Below, piece by piece: positions 32,777 to 42,304 of a stretch of DNA of 64,000 bases. Position 1 is the first letter of the stretch. Each line of letters opens with the position of its first letter. The notes beneath the pieces were generated by a model. That model was not told the origin of the DNA, ran no database searches, and worked only from the letters and a program-made list of their open reading frames with translations. The position numbers and the translations under genes are program-made. This DNA is from Jejubacter sp036620675 (GTDB lineage: Bacteria > Pseudomonadota > Gammaproteobacteria > Enterobacterales > Enterobacteriaceae), in the NCBI GenBank assembly GCA_036620675.1, contig JAZHEE010000001.1. The stretch is one strand, 5' to 3'.

Positions 32777-35053
32777 TCAGTGTGCCGCTTCCGCCTTATG
32801 CTTCTGCGCGCTCTGGAAATCATATTCCAGGCGGTCTTCAGGTTTATTCAGCGTTACCGTCACCTGGCCGCCGTTCACCAGTGAGCCGAACAGCAACTCG
32901 TTAGCCAGCGGTTTCTTCAGGTTGTCCTGAATCACTCGGGCCATCGGACGCGCGCCCATGGCGCGGTCATAGCCTTTCTCCGCCAGCCAGTCGCGAGCCT
33001 CCTGCGCCACTTCCAGTGAAACGCCCTTCGCATCCAGCTGAGCCTGAAGCTCGACAATAAACTTGTCGACCACCTGGTGGATCACCTCGCTCGTCAGACT
33101 TGCGAACCAGATAATGTTATCCAGGCGATTGCGAAACTCTGGCGTGAAGATCTTTTTGATCTCCTCCATCGCATCGGTGCTGTTGTCCTGCTGAATCAGG
33201 CCAATGGACTTACGCTCGGTTTCCCGCACCCCGGCGTTGGTGGTCATCACCAGCACCACGTTACGAAAATCCGCCTTGCGACCGTTGTTGTCAGTCAGCG
33301 TTCCGTTGTCCATAACCTGCAGCAGCAGATTAAAGACGTCCGGATGCGCTTTTTCTATCTCATCAAGCAGCAGCACCGCATGGGGATGTTTAATCACCGC
33401 ATCGGTCAGTAACCCGCCCTGATCGTACCCCACATATCCCGGAGGTGCGCCAATCAGACGGCTGACGGTGTGGCGCTCCATATATTCCGACATATCGAAG
33501 CGCAGCAGCTCAATCCCTAAGGATTTGGCAAGCTGCACCGTGACCTCGGTTTTACCGACTCCGGTCGGCCCCGCGAACAGGAAAGACCCCACCGGCTTAT
33601 GCTCATGGCCCAGACCGGCGCGACTCATTTTGATAGCCTCGGTCAGCGCTTCGATAGCGTTGTCCTGGCCAAACACCAGCATCTTCAGACGATCGCCCAA
33701 ATTTTTCAGGGTATCGCGATCGTTTTTAGATATGCTTTTCTCCGGCACTCTGGCGATACGAGCCACCACCGACTCGATATCCCCCACGTTCACCGTTTTA
33801 CGGCGCTTGCTGACCGGAAGCAGGCGGCTGCGCGCGCCAGCTTCGTCAATCACATCGATGGCCTTATCCGGCAGATGGCGGTCATTGATGTATTTCACCG
33901 ACAGCTCTACAGCAGCGCGCACCGCGCGCGCGGTGTAGCGCACATCATGGTGAGCTTCATACTTCGGCTTCAGGCCAGTCAGGATCTGCACCGTCTCGTC
34001 AATAGACGGTTCGGTAATATCAATTTTCTGGAAGCGACGCGCCAGCGCGCGATCCTTTTCAAAGATATTGCTGAACTCCTGATAGGTGGTAGAGCCAATC
34101 ACCCGAATTCTGCCACTGGAAAGCAGCGGTTTGATCAGGTTAGCGGCATCCACCTGGCCGCCGGAAGCAGCGCCTGCGCCGATGATGGTGTGAATCTCAT
34201 CGATAAACAGAATGCTGTTGCTGTCCTGCTCCAGTTGCTTAAGCAGCGCCTTAAAGCGTTTTTCGAAGTCGCCGCGGTATTTGGTGCCGGCCAGTAACGA
34301 ACCGATATCCAGCGAATAGAGGGTGCAGTCGGCCATCACTTCCGGTACATCGCCCTGAACAATGCGCCATGCCAGCCCTTCGGCGATAGCGGTCTTGCCC
34401 ACGCCCGACTCCCCTACCAGCAGCGGGTTGTTCTTACGACGGCGGCACAGCACCTGAATGGTGCGCTCCAGCTCCTTATCACGGCCGATCAGCGGGTCGA
34501 TCCCCCCGACCCGGGCAAGCTGATTGAGATTGGTGGTGAAGTTCTCCATGCGCTCCTCCCCGCCTGCCTGCTCATCGTTGACCGGATTCTCTGCGGAGTT
34601 ACCGTTTTGATTCGGTTCGTCTTTACGTGTGCCGTGCGAAATAAAATTTACCACGTCGAGGCGGCTGACTTCGTGTTTGCGCAACAGATAGGCCGCCTGG
34701 GACTCCTGCTCGCTAAAGATGGCGACCAGCACATTGGCGCCAGTAACCTCGCTGCGGCCGGAAGACTGAACGTGGAACACCGCCCGTTGCAGCACTCGCT
34801 GAAAGCTGAGTGTCGGCTGGGTGTCACGCTCTTCTACATTTTCCGGCAGTACCGGGGTTGTTTGTTCGATGAAGGCTTCAAGTTCCTGCCGTAGCGCCAC
34901 CAGATCCACGGAACAGGCTTCCAGCGCCTCCCGGGCCGATGGGTTGCTGAGTAACGCCAGCAACAGATGCTCGACGGTCATAAACTCATGTCGGTGCTCG
35001 CGCGCTCTGGCGAAAGCCATATTTAAACTGAGTTCCAGTTCTTGATTGAGCAT
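32777..35053 (-). CDS. clpA: ATP-dependent Clp protease ATP-binding subunit ClpA
   Basis: ClpA is the hexameric AAA+ unfoldase that feeds substrates, including N-degron proteins brought by ClpS, into ClpP. The 758 residues (the E. coli length) start with the Clp N-domain (MLNQELELSLNMAFARAREH). Two AAA modules follow, with Walker A GESGVGKT (about 214) and GPTGVGKT (about 495) and Walker B LFIDEIHT and LLLDEIEKAH. The C-terminal part carries the ClpP-docking loop region. It starts 29 bp downstream of clpS on the same strand. Confidence 0.98.
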   Translation of the reverse strand: MLNQELELSLNMAFARAREHRHEFMTVEHLLLALLSNPSAREALEACSVDLVALRQELEAFIEQTTPVLPENVEERDTQPTLSFQRVLQRAVFHVQSSGRSEVTGANVLVAIFSEQESQAAYLLRKHEVSRLDVVNFISHGTRKDEPNQNGNSAENPVNDEQAGGEERMENFTTNLNQLARVGGIDPLIGRDKELERTIQVLCRRRKNNPLLVGESGVGKTAIAEGLAWRIVQGDVPEVMADCTLYSLDIGSLLAGTKYRGDFEKRFKALLKQLEQDSNSILFIDEIHTIIGAGAASGGQVDAANLIKPLLSSGRIRVIGSTTYQEFSNIFEKDRALARRFQKIDITEPSIDETVQILTGLKPKYEAHHDVRYTARAVRAAVELSVKYINDRHLPDKAIDVIDEAGARSRLLPVSKRRKTVNVGDIESVVARIARVPEKSISKNDRDTLKNLGDRLKMLVFGQDNAIEALTEAIKMSRAGLGHEHKPVGSFLFAGPTGVGKTEVTVQLAKSLGIELLRFDMSEYMERHTVSRLIGAPPGYVGYDQGGLLTDAVIKHPHAVLLLDEIEKAHPDVFNLLLQVMDNGTLTDNNGRKADFRNVVLVMTTNAGVRETERKSIGLIQQDNSTDAMEEIKKIFTPEFRNRLDNIIWFASLTSEVIHQVVDKFIVELQAQLDAKGVSLEVAQEARDWLAEKGYDRAMGARPMARVIQDNLKKPLANELLFGSLVNGGQVTVTLNKPEDRLEYDFQSAQKHKAEAAH

Positions 35054-35082
35054 AGGGCACCCCCCTCAAATTGTCTGCCTTT

Positions 35083-35403
35083 TCAGGCTTGTTCCAGCGT
35101 ACACAGCAACGGATGCTCGTTATCCCTCGCATATTTGTTCACCATCGCGACCTTGGTTTCCGCCACCTCGGCTGTGAAGACGCCGCAGATAGCCTTACCC
35201 TGATAGTGAACTGCAAGCATCAGTTGCGTTGCACGTTCTACATCATAAGAAAAGAACTTTTGTAGCACGTCAATAACAAATTCCATTGGCGTGTAGTCAT
35301 CGTTCACTAATATAACTTTATACATAGATGGCGGCTTTATCGCATCAAGCGCTTTTTCATCCACCAGATGGTCAAATTCCAACCCGTCGTTTGTCTTACC
35401 CAT
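35083..35403 (-). CDS. clpS: ATP-dependent Clp protease adaptor protein ClpS
   Basis: ClpS is the N-recognin: it binds N-terminal Leu, Phe, Trp or Tyr and hands the protein to ClpAP. The 106 residues show the binding-pocket segment VILVNDDYTPMEFVIDVL and the ClpA-contact region AVHYQGKAICGVFTAEVAETK, essentially as in E. coli. Only the first 25 residues, which enter the ClpA pore, differ. It forms an operon with clpA and lies divergent from cspD. Confidence 0.98.
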   Translation of the reverse strand: MGKTNDGLEFDHLVDEKALDAIKPPSMYKVILVNDDYTPMEFVIDVLQKFFSYDVERATQLMLAVHYQGKAICGVFTAEVAETKVAMVNKYARDNEHPLLCTLEQA

Positions 35404-35726
35404 CGCCAGTCATCATCATTCGGTTAAAATTCAGGCAGAAAATCTGCTACCCCTTCGCCGGAGTGTAGTGCCCTGACGCACAGACGCCACCGGGTTTTGT
35501 CCGCGCTTTGCAGCCAGGCCGCGACTCGCGTCACATTAATGCCAATAGCGTTAACTGCTTCAAATTTTGACACATTTTTGCATCCCCCCTTCGCCTGGAC
35601 GCTTGACCCTGTGTTGAATTTATCTACATTGTCTAATCGTGAGTTGGCGAGGTTTTGAACACCCCGGGCTCACCCACCGGTTGATTCCATCTTACTTAAT
35701 ATAAAAGCTATGAAGGATGTCGAAGC
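35404..35726. other. clpS-cspD divergent intergenic region
   Basis: 323 bp with no gene or repeat that I can see. It contains the two divergent promoters. An AT-rich stretch just before cspD includes TTAATATAAAA near 35696, a possible -10, and AAGGAT upstream of the cspD ATG is its ribosome-binding site. cspD is known to respond to stationary phase and ppGpp in E. coli; no specific operator is apparent. Confidence 0.5.
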
Positions 35727-35948
35727 ATGGAAACGGGTACTGTTAAATGGTTCAATAATGCCAAAGGGTTTGGGTTCATCTGCCCTGAAGGCGGCGGCGA
35801 AGATATTTTCGCTCACTATTCCACCATCCAGATGGATGGTTACAGGACGCTCAAAGCCGGGCAGGTCGTCCGGTTTGATGTACATCAGGGCCCTAAAGGC
35901 AATCATGCCAGCGTCATCGTGCCTGTCGAAGCTGAAGCGGTCGCGTAA
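35727..35948 (+). CDS. cspD: Cold-shock-like protein CspD (replication inhibitor)
   Basis: CspD is a 73-residue cold-shock-domain protein. In E. coli it is induced in stationary phase, binds single-stranded DNA as a dimer and inhibits replication. RNP motifs GFGFI (KGFGFICPEGG) and DIFAHYS are intact, and DGYRTLKAGQVVRFDV follows. It is one residue shorter at the C-terminus than E. coli. It is divergent from clpS and followed by a strong terminator. Confidence 0.97.
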   Translation: METGTVKWFNNAKGFGFICPEGGGEDIFAHYSTIQMDGYRTLKAGQVVRFDVHQGPKGNHASVIVPVEAEAVA

Positions 35949-35983
35949 CGCTCCAGACTTTTATTGTGTACATCCCCGAAACA

Positions 35984-36013
35984 AAATGCCAGCCCGGGCG
36001 GCTGGCATTTTTA
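35984..36013. terminator. Intrinsic terminator of cspD (also usable by macB)
   Basis: An 11-bp stem AAATGCCAGCC/GGCTGGCATTT with loop CGGGC, followed by T-rich sequence, lies between convergent cspD and macB. Confidence 0.9.
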
Positions 36014-36035
36014 TATCCTTACATAAGGCGACGAT

Positions 36036-37973
36036 TTACTCTCGCGCCAGCGCATCCACCGGATTCAGCCTCGCCGCTCGCCGCGCCGGCAACCAGCCAA
36101 ACAACACGCCGGTCAGCGTCGAACACAGGAACGCCATCATCAGCGCCAGTGGCGAAAAACCCGGCGCCCAGTCCGGCAACGCCACCTGAAGCAGCAGCGC
36201 AATAATTAGCGACAGCGCCACGCCCAGAGCGCCCCCCACCAGACAGACCAGCACCGATTCAATCAGGAATTGCCGCAGCACATCGCCAGCCCTGGCGCCT
36301 ACCGCCATCCGGATGCCAATCTCCCGGGTGCGCTCGGTTACCGAAACCAGCATAATATTCATGACGCCGATACCGCCTACCAGCAGCGAAATCACTGCCA
36401 CCAGCGTGAGAAACAGCTGTAATGTAGCTGTGGTTCTTTCCGCCGTTTTCAAGAGTTCGTCCATATTATAAGTGAAAAAATCTCGCTTACCGTGACGCAA
36501 CTCCAGCAGGCTGGAGATCTGGCGCTCCGCTTCATCGCTGGGATAGCCCTCTTTCACTCGCACGGTGATATTATTCAGCCAGCTCTGCCCGGTCACCCGT
36601 CCGGTCATGGTGTTCCAGGGAAGCCAGACCCGCAGCACCTTACTGCTGCCGAACATCGACTGCTTCTCTTCGGCCACCCCGATAACAGTGGCTGGCATAT
36701 TGCCGACCAGAATCACTTCTCCCAGCACGCTGACGCGATCGGGGAACAGCTGGCGGCGGGTATTGCTGTCCACCACCACCACCTGAGCACGGGAGTCCAG
36801 CTGGAGCTGGTTAAAGGTGCCTCCTTCGCTAAAGCCCATACCATAAACATCAAAATACTGGCTGCTTACGCCATTGACGCTGGCAGCGGCGTCTTTATTG
36901 CCATAGCGCACCCGCAGGTTTTTTGAGACCGACGGCGTGGCGGAACTGACCCACGGCTGGCGGCTGATGGCCACCATATCGTCATAGCTAAGGGACTGCT
37001 GGTACTGGGGGTCGTCATCGCCGAAGTCCCGACCCGGATAGACATCGATGGTATTGGTACCGATGGAGCGAATATCGGCCAGCACCCGCTGTTGAGCCGC
37101 ATCCCCCACCACCACGATAGAGACCACTGACGCGATGCCGATAATAATGCCCAGCATGGTCAGCAGCGTACGCATCTTGTTGGCCGCCATAGCAAGCCAG
37201 GCCATACGCAGGGACTCCTGAAAGGCGGGTAGCAGCCGCCAGGTGCCGGAAGGAATCTGCGGCTCGGGGCGGGAGGATTCCCGACGCGGCAGCGGCGGCG
37301 GATTACTGACGATCTCGCCGTCGCGGATCTCGATAATGCGTTCCGCCTGGGCCGCCACCTCCGGATCGTGGGTCACGATAATCACCGTATGGCCACGATC
37401 GCGCAGCTGACGCAGCGTCGCCATCACCTCAGCGCTGGAGTGGCTGTCCAGCGCCCCGGTGGGTTCATCCGCCAGAATCACCTGACCGCCATTCATCAAT
37501 GCCCGGGCGATACTGACGCGCTGCTGCTGGCCACCGGAAAGCTGGGTGGGCTGGTAGTCCACCCGCTGCTCAAGTCCCAGCCGCGCCAGCAATTCTCGCG
37601 CCCGCTTCTGACGCCGGGCCACCGGCGTTCCGGCATAGATGGCGGGTACTTCCACATTCTGACTGGCGCTCAGATGCGACAGCAGATGATAGCGCTGGAA
37701 GATAAAACCAAAATGTTCGCGACGCAGCCGGGCCAGCTGATCGCCGTCGAGCTGTGCCACATCCACACCCGCCACCCGATAGCGTCCGGCGCTGGGCGTA
37801 TCCAGACAGCCCAGGATATTCATCAGCGTCGACTTACCGGAGCCGGACGCCCCAATAATCGCCACCATTTCGCCGGCTTCAATACTGAGCGTGATGCCTT
37901 TCAGGACTTCAACCTGGCCCTCACCAGAAGGATAGCTACGGCGGATATCCTCCAGCTCAAGCAGCGCGCTCAT
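36036..37973 (-). CDS. macB: Macrolide export ATP-binding/permease protein MacB
   Basis: MacB is the inner-membrane mechanotransmission ABC transporter of the MacA-MacB-TolC pump, which exports macrolides, enterotoxin II and protoporphyrin. The 645 residues contain an N-terminal ATPase with Walker A GASGSGKS at 41-48, signature LSGGQQQR and Walker B ILADEPTGALD. After a linker come helix 1, a large periplasmic MacB-PCD/FtsX-like domain and three C-terminal helices (GGIGVMNIMLVSVTERTREIGIRMAVGA). It overlaps the end of macA by four bases (ATGA), which implies translational coupling. Confidence 0.96.
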   Translation of the reverse strand: MSALLELEDIRRSYPSGEGQVEVLKGITLSIEAGEMVAIIGASGSGKSTLMNILGCLDTPSAGRYRVAGVDVAQLDGDQLARLRREHFGFIFQRYHLLSHLSASQNVEVPAIYAGTPVARRQKRARELLARLGLEQRVDYQPTQLSGGQQQRVSIARALMNGGQVILADEPTGALDSHSSAEVMATLRQLRDRGHTVIIVTHDPEVAAQAERIIEIRDGEIVSNPPPLPRRESSRPEPQIPSGTWRLLPAFQESLRMAWLAMAANKMRTLLTMLGIIIGIASVVSIVVVGDAAQQRVLADIRSIGTNTIDVYPGRDFGDDDPQYQQSLSYDDMVAISRQPWVSSATPSVSKNLRVRYGNKDAAASVNGVSSQYFDVYGMGFSEGGTFNQLQLDSRAQVVVVDSNTRRQLFPDRVSVLGEVILVGNMPATVIGVAEEKQSMFGSSKVLRVWLPWNTMTGRVTGQSWLNNITVRVKEGYPSDEAERQISSLLELRHGKRDFFTYNMDELLKTAERTTATLQLFLTLVAVISLLVGGIGVMNIMLVSVTERTREIGIRMAVGARAGDVLRQFLIESVLVCLVGGALGVALSLIIALLLQVALPDWAPGFSPLALMMAFLCSTLTGVLFGWLPARRAARLNPVDALARE

Positions 37974-39085
37974 CGGGCGCCTCCCTCGCGGCGGCCGGTC
38001 ACCACTTCATCCCCTTCTTTCAGGCCATCGACGACTTCCACCTGAGTGTCGTTACGCTGGCCGATGGTAATCTCCCGTGGATGAGGCTCACCGTTGCGTA
38101 GCAGAGTTACCCGAAAGCGATTATTGCCGACAGGCTCACCGAGGGCGCTCTGGGGAATGGCAATGACGTCCCTTTTGCCACTCAACTGGATATGCACCTG
38201 GGCGGTCATCTCCAGACGCAGCACGCCCTGCGGGTTGGGCACTTCAAAGCGGGCGTTATAGAAAATCGCGTCGTTTACTTTTTCCGGCGTTGGCAAAATA
38301 TCCTTCAGTTTGCCCTCATAGCGGGTCTGGGGATCGCCCAACACGGTAAACCAGGCTTTCAGACCTGGACGCAGATGAATCACATCCGCCTCGGAAACCT
38401 GGGCATTCACCAGCATAGTGCTCATATCCGCCAGGGTAAGGATATTCGGCGCCTGCTGGGCGGCGATAACCGTTTGGCCCTGCTGAGTGGTCACCTTCGT
38501 GACCTCGCCCGCCATCGGTGCCAGAATGCGGGTGTATTCCAGGTTGGTGCGCGCCGTATCCAGCGATGCCTGGTTGCGCTGGATCTGGGCGTCGATGGTG
38601 CCGATCTGCGCCAGCTTCACGGCCAGATCGGTTTGCGCGCTGTCCAGATCCTGGCGGGAAACCAGCTGACGGCGAGCCAGTTCGCGCTGGCGCGCCAGCG
38701 TCACCCGGGAAAGCCGCATCTCGGCTTCGGCCTGGCCGCGCTGGGCCCGCAGCTCTTTCAGGGTCGCTTCCACCTCTTTGATCTGGTTTTCCGCTTGTTC
38801 AGGATCGATGATCCCCAGTAGCTGATCCTTTTTAACCCGGGAGCCCACGTCCACCTTTAGCGTCTTGAGCTGGCCACTGACCTGGGCGCCAACATCCACC
38901 TTACTGAGCGCATCGAGCTTACCGGTCGCCAGCACGCTCTGCTGCAGTTCGCCTTTACGTACGATCATCGTTTGATACTGGGGTCCTGGCGCATTGAGTG
39001 TTTTCCACGCCCACAGCCCCCCAGATACCAACAGCAGTACCAGCGCTATATGGCGTTTTTTCACTTTTCCCTTAAACATATTCAC
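37970..39085 (-). CDS. macA: Macrolide export membrane-fusion protein MacA
   Basis: MacA is the periplasmic adaptor bridging MacB and TolC. The 371 residues (the E. coli length) have an N-terminal membrane anchor (about residues 11-28). A split lipoyl domain (GKLDALSKVDVGAQVSGQL and ILAPMAGEVTKV) flanks a long alpha-hairpin of heptad-like sequence (IKEVEATLKELRAQRGQAEAE and onward), followed by beta-barrel and membrane-proximal domains. It is first gene of macAB and divergent from ybjX across a 157-bp gap with a short perfect palindrome. Confidence 0.96.
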   Translation of the reverse strand: MNMFKGKVKKRHIALVLLLVSGGLWAWKTLNAPGPQYQTMIVRKGELQQSVLATGKLDALSKVDVGAQVSGQLKTLKVDVGSRVKKDQLLGIIDPEQAENQIKEVEATLKELRAQRGQAEAEMRLSRVTLARQRELARRQLVSRQDLDSAQTDLAVKLAQIGTIDAQIQRNQASLDTARTNLEYTRILAPMAGEVTKVTTQQGQTVIAAQQAPNILTLADMSTMLVNAQVSEADVIHLRPGLKAWFTVLGDPQTRYEGKLKDILPTPEKVNDAIFYNARFEVPNPQGVLRLEMTAQVHIQLSGKRDVIAIPQSALGEPVGNNRFRVTLLRNGEPHPREITIGQRNDTQVEVVDGLKEGDEVVTGRREGGAR

Positions 39086-39125
39086 GTCCTGATAACGAGC
39101 CTGAGCACTCAGTAATTCCGGTAAT

Positions 39126-39138
39126 ATAAACCGTTTAT
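39126..39138. promoter_or_regulatory. Short perfect palindrome between macA and ybjX
   Basis: ATAAAC-c-GTTTAT, a 6-1-6 perfect inverted repeat, lies 41 bp upstream of the macA start and 105 bp upstream of ybjX, a position suited to an operator. It does not have the direct-repeat spacing of a PhoP box, although its half-site GTTTA is the PhoP core. The assignment is open. Confidence 0.3.
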
Positions 39139-39242
39139 CAACATCAGTGCACTACATGATAAAGCCTGGCCGCTGTTGCATAAAAGTTGAGGAATGCGAT
39201 GCCTTAATAGCGTCATTCCCTGACTATGACTTCCGAACGATT

Positions 39243-40217
39243 ATGTCACAGATTGCAGTTTCTTCCCGGAGCGTCGCGACGCCGCTACACAGCTGGCAAC
39301 TCTTCCTGGCTCTGAGCCAGGGTCGCTATCAGCCAGGGCCGACCTGGCGAAGAGCCGGCTGGCGCCGTAAATTTATTCTGCGCTCGCTGGCGATGCCGCT
39401 GGCGACTGCGCGCCTGTTGAACGGGCTGACCCGCCTGCCCCAGGCAGAGACGCTGTTACAGGCCCAGCCCTGTCTTCCCTGTCGTCTGCACCGACCGTGG
39501 CTGATGGCATCGGGTATGCGCCGTTCGCAGGCGCTGGAGGCGATTTTTTTTCATTATCATCAAATGGCTCAGAGCCTTCCCCGGCAGGCGATGCAGGATT
39601 ATCTTTCCCCTCTGGGATGGACTCTGGCCTGGCTGGAAGGTAAAGACGGCATACCTTATCGCCTGGCGCTTAGCGCCGACAGCGATTTGGATAAAGAGGG
39701 CGAGGCCACGCTATCACTTTGTGATGACCAGGATATTGTACTGGCGCAGCTCACCTTTACCCTGTGTCGCTGGAATGGCATTACCACACTGTTTATTGGC
39801 GGGCTACAGGGGGCGAAAGCGCGGCTCGGCCACAGCCATATTCAAAAAGCGACCCGTCAGTGCCATGGGCTATTTCCCAAACGGCTGGTGCTTGAAGCTG
39901 CTCGTCTGCTGGCGTTACGTCTGGGCGTCCGCCAGATTCTGGCGGTCAGCAACCACACCCATATTTATCGCAGCTGGCGCTATCGCCTGAGCAAACGCAG
40001 CGTTTTTCTGGCCGACTATGACGCCTTCTGGCGCGAGATGGGGGGCGAGCCCGGGCAGGAGGGCCACTTTCTGCTGCCGCTCACCACGCTGCGTCGCCCG
40101 CTGACGGAGATAGCCAGTAAGAAACGGTCTGAATATCGCCGCCGTTACGCTCTGCTCGACGCCATGCATACGGCGCTGGATCAGAGCTTCACCGTCAATA
40201 AAGCCGCCGATACTTAA
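39243..40217 (+). CDS. ybjX: VirK/YbjX family protein (DUF535)
   Basis: A 324-residue protein of the DUF535 family, which includes Salmonella VirK and SomA. Members have been linked to PhoP-regulated envelope stress and peptide resistance; the biochemical role is unknown. I chose ATG 39243 (MSQIAVSSRSVATPL) because sequence further upstream lacks family character; the ribosome-binding site is weak. It contains basic patches and a C-terminal part typical of the family (HIYRSWRYRLSKRSVFLADYDAFW). There is no signal peptide or clear membrane segment. Its stop overlaps that of the convergent ybjD by four bases. Confidence 0.85.
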   Translation: MSQIAVSSRSVATPLHSWQLFLALSQGRYQPGPTWRRAGWRRKFILRSLAMPLATARLLNGLTRLPQAETLLQAQPCLPCRLHRPWLMASGMRRSQALEAIFFHYHQMAQSLPRQAMQDYLSPLGWTLAWLEGKDGIPYRLALSADSDLDKEGEATLSLCDDQDIVLAQLTFTLCRWNGITTLFIGGLQGAKARLGHSHIQKATRQCHGLFPKRLVLEAARLLALRLGVRQILAVSNHTHIYRSWRYRLSKRSVFLADYDAFWREMGGEPGQEGHFLLPLTTLRRPLTEIASKKRSEYRRRYALLDAMHTALDQSFTVNKAADT

Positions 40218-41872
40218 TCGGCCCGACCGCGCGCCAGCCACATCACCCGCGAAAACATACCTCGCAGCAAAGACGGCACCGAATCGGTGCCGCGCCTCCC
40301 GGCCTCCATCGCCACCTCAATCGCTAAATCAGGCTTCGAGGAACGATGGATAGCCCGGGTGATAACCCGCCGCATATTCATCGCTACACCATCGGGCACC
40401 TGCGCCACCCGGTGGTAGATCTCGCTGAAGCCTTCACGATACATAAAATGTTCCAGATCGCGGGCCGGTAGCTGCGTCAGATGTTCACGCTCGCGGCTGC
40501 GATTGTTATCCAGCAGGCTACGCACCGTAGCGGCATACTTCTTACCCGCTTCATCGCCGTCCGCCAGTACGTGCCACTCAATCCCCATGCGCCGGGCAAA
40601 TTTAATCAGCGGTCGCAGACCGCACTGGGCGAATTCAATAACCTTTACCCCTTCGGCGTCGAAGTGATGGCCGCACTGGCGCGCCAGTTCATTCATCACC
40701 CAGACTTCCGTTTCCCCTTCCACCAGCAGCCAGCAGCGGGCAAACAGCGAAGAGGGACGATTAAGCCGGATATGAAAAGCGATCCGGCGGCTATCTTCAG
40801 CGTTCATGCCATCCGGCCCCAGACGCCATGCCGCCACGCGCCCGGAATCACGCACCAGCCGGCAGACCTGCTGCACCGGAGTCAAAGAAAGCAGTTCGCC
40901 GGAATTGGTGGTCGCAATCTTTTGTAGCGGTAGCAGATTCAACAAATGCCAGGCGACCGACAGCATAATAGGGTGCAGTCGGGTTTCCGGATCCTCAACC
41001 ACCACCAGCGGGCGCGCATCGCGATCGAGGCGCACGGTTCCCCGGGATTGCAACAGCGTAGAGAACATTCCTAGCAGAATGATGCGCTGGTTACGGCTGT
41101 GGGGTTTATCAAGCATGCGGTTAATCAGATCGAGATAGCGCCAGCTACGGCGTTCATCATGAGAGTGGCGGCGCATCAGGCGCTCCCGAGCCTGGGTTGT
41201 CCCCTGTTCACTAAAATAATGCTCCAGCAACTGCGCCATGGCAGACAGTCCCTGGCGCAATTGATCGTCGGTCAATACCTGGGGACGGGACGCCAGTTCC
41301 CGAGCCAGATCGGCAAACTGACGGGCTGAAACCTGCAGTTCCGGCTCCCGTGAGACATTGCTCTCGCGCAGCCTGCGGCTAAAGCGTGCGTCACGCAGGC
41401 GCAGTACCGGATTCAGCCGTATTACCTGATGCGCCATCCGATCGATATCGCTTAACGCCATCGGCTCTCCGCTGGCGTTCAGGAAGCTGCGCAACGTCAT
41501 CACCGTGCCATCTTCCGCCAGTTCCCCTTCCAGACGATAAAAAATACGGCGGTAGTCATCCTCGCTGGTTACCCACACCGGCGCCAGCGCCCGATAGCGC
41601 CGACCGGGAATTCGCCCCGGAACGGCAGAACGAAAGGTCAGGATAATATGCAGATGGCGTTCGCGCTCCTGCATCTCTCCCGGCGGGAAGTGGAAGTCGC
41701 CGGGAACGAAATGATAGAGCTCATCGCGCGGCGAAAGCAGCAGCGTCAGGGCATCCAGCAGGCTGGACTTCCCCCATGCGTTCTCACCAATCAGAACGTT
41801 GTCCTGTTCCAGCAGTAGCGACAGGCGGTTAATGCCACGGAATCCAACAATCTCCACGCGCTCAAGAAACAT
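40214..41872 (-). CDS. ybjD: OLD-family ATP-dependent endonuclease-like protein YbjD
   Basis: YbjD has an SMC/ABC-like ATPase fused to a TOPRIM nuclease domain, as in phage P2 OLD. The 552 residues show Walker A GENAWGKS at 29-36, a signature/Walker B region with VVVEDPETRLHP, and the TOPRIM acidic motifs LLVEGETEVW and ADGDEAGKK. OLD proteins are metal-dependent nucleases, some acting in anti-phage defence (for example GajA of Gabija). For this stand-alone chromosomal member the role is unproven, and no GajB-like helicase gene is adjacent. The gene is conserved in this place in enterics, so it is not a recent defence island. Confidence 0.88.
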   Translation of the reverse strand: MFLERVEIVGFRGINRLSLLLEQDNVLIGENAWGKSSLLDALTLLLSPRDELYHFVPGDFHFPPGEMQERERHLHIILTFRSAVPGRIPGRRYRALAPVWVTSEDDYRRIFYRLEGELAEDGTVMTLRSFLNASGEPMALSDIDRMAHQVIRLNPVLRLRDARFSRRLRESNVSREPELQVSARQFADLARELASRPQVLTDDQLRQGLSAMAQLLEHYFSEQGTTQARERLMRRHSHDERRSWRYLDLINRMLDKPHSRNQRIILLGMFSTLLQSRGTVRLDRDARPLVVVEDPETRLHPIMLSVAWHLLNLLPLQKIATTNSGELLSLTPVQQVCRLVRDSGRVAAWRLGPDGMNAEDSRRIAFHIRLNRPSSLFARCWLLVEGETEVWVMNELARQCGHHFDAEGVKVIEFAQCGLRPLIKFARRMGIEWHVLADGDEAGKKYAATVRSLLDNNRSREREHLTQLPARDLEHFMYREGFSEIYHRVAQVPDGVAMNMRRVITRAIHRSSKPDLAIEVAMEAGRRGTDSVPSLLRGMFSRVMWLARGRAD

Positions 41873-42304
41873 ACTTCCTCCCGATGACCCTTGTGCCTGT
41901 TTTTATTGCTATTAGCATCGAGTATAGCGATAAGCCGAAAGCGAAGGTATCCCGGAAATAGCGATAACGCAGAAGGATCCCCCAGGAATAAACCTGATAT
42001 TAAGTCGACGATCGACATTATTTTTTTAAGATATTTCAGCAAATATAAGAATTTGACCCAGGAAATGTCGCGGAATTAATTCCTATTCTATACTTACTCT
42101 ATCGATTCCTGGCTGAAGGAATGAATCACATTGTTTTAAATCAAATAACATTGATATATTACGCTGGTTCAGGAGGGATGATGTTTTTAAAATTATGCGA
42201 CTCGATTCTACGTCACCTTCCTGATGACGATGATCAGTGGCGAGCGCCGCTCGTTATTTCTAGCCCGGCGGCAATCGTCTTTAAATAATTACATAGAGGT
42301 AAAT
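41873..42304. other. ybjD-aqpZ divergent intergenic region
   Basis: 432 bp, increasingly AT-rich toward aqpZ. Apart from a 36-codon ORF just ahead of aqpZ (separate entry) I see no gene or repeat. AT-rich stretches around 42015-42150 probably carry the promoters, but no confident -10/-35 pair can be chosen by eye. Confidence 0.5.
42178..42288 (+). CDS. Candidate 36-codon leader ORF before aqpZ
   Basis: A short frame beginning MMFLKLCDSILRHLPDDDDQ ends at TAA 42286-42288, 16 bp before the aqpZ start. A perfect AGGAGG (42171-42176) precedes the double ATG, but spacing is short (1 or 4 bases). I do not recognise the product. It has no clear membrane segment or amino acid run that would suggest attenuation. 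Its tight placement before aqpZ makes a leader-peptide or coupling role possible; coding is unproven. Confidence 0.35.
   Translation: MMFLKLCDSILRHLPDDDDQWRAPLVISSPAAIVFK

Noticed and set aside
40214..41872. ybjD as a Gabija-like or other anti-phage defence system
   Set aside because: It is an OLD-family protein, but it stands alone in a conserved chromosomal position with no helicase or island context.
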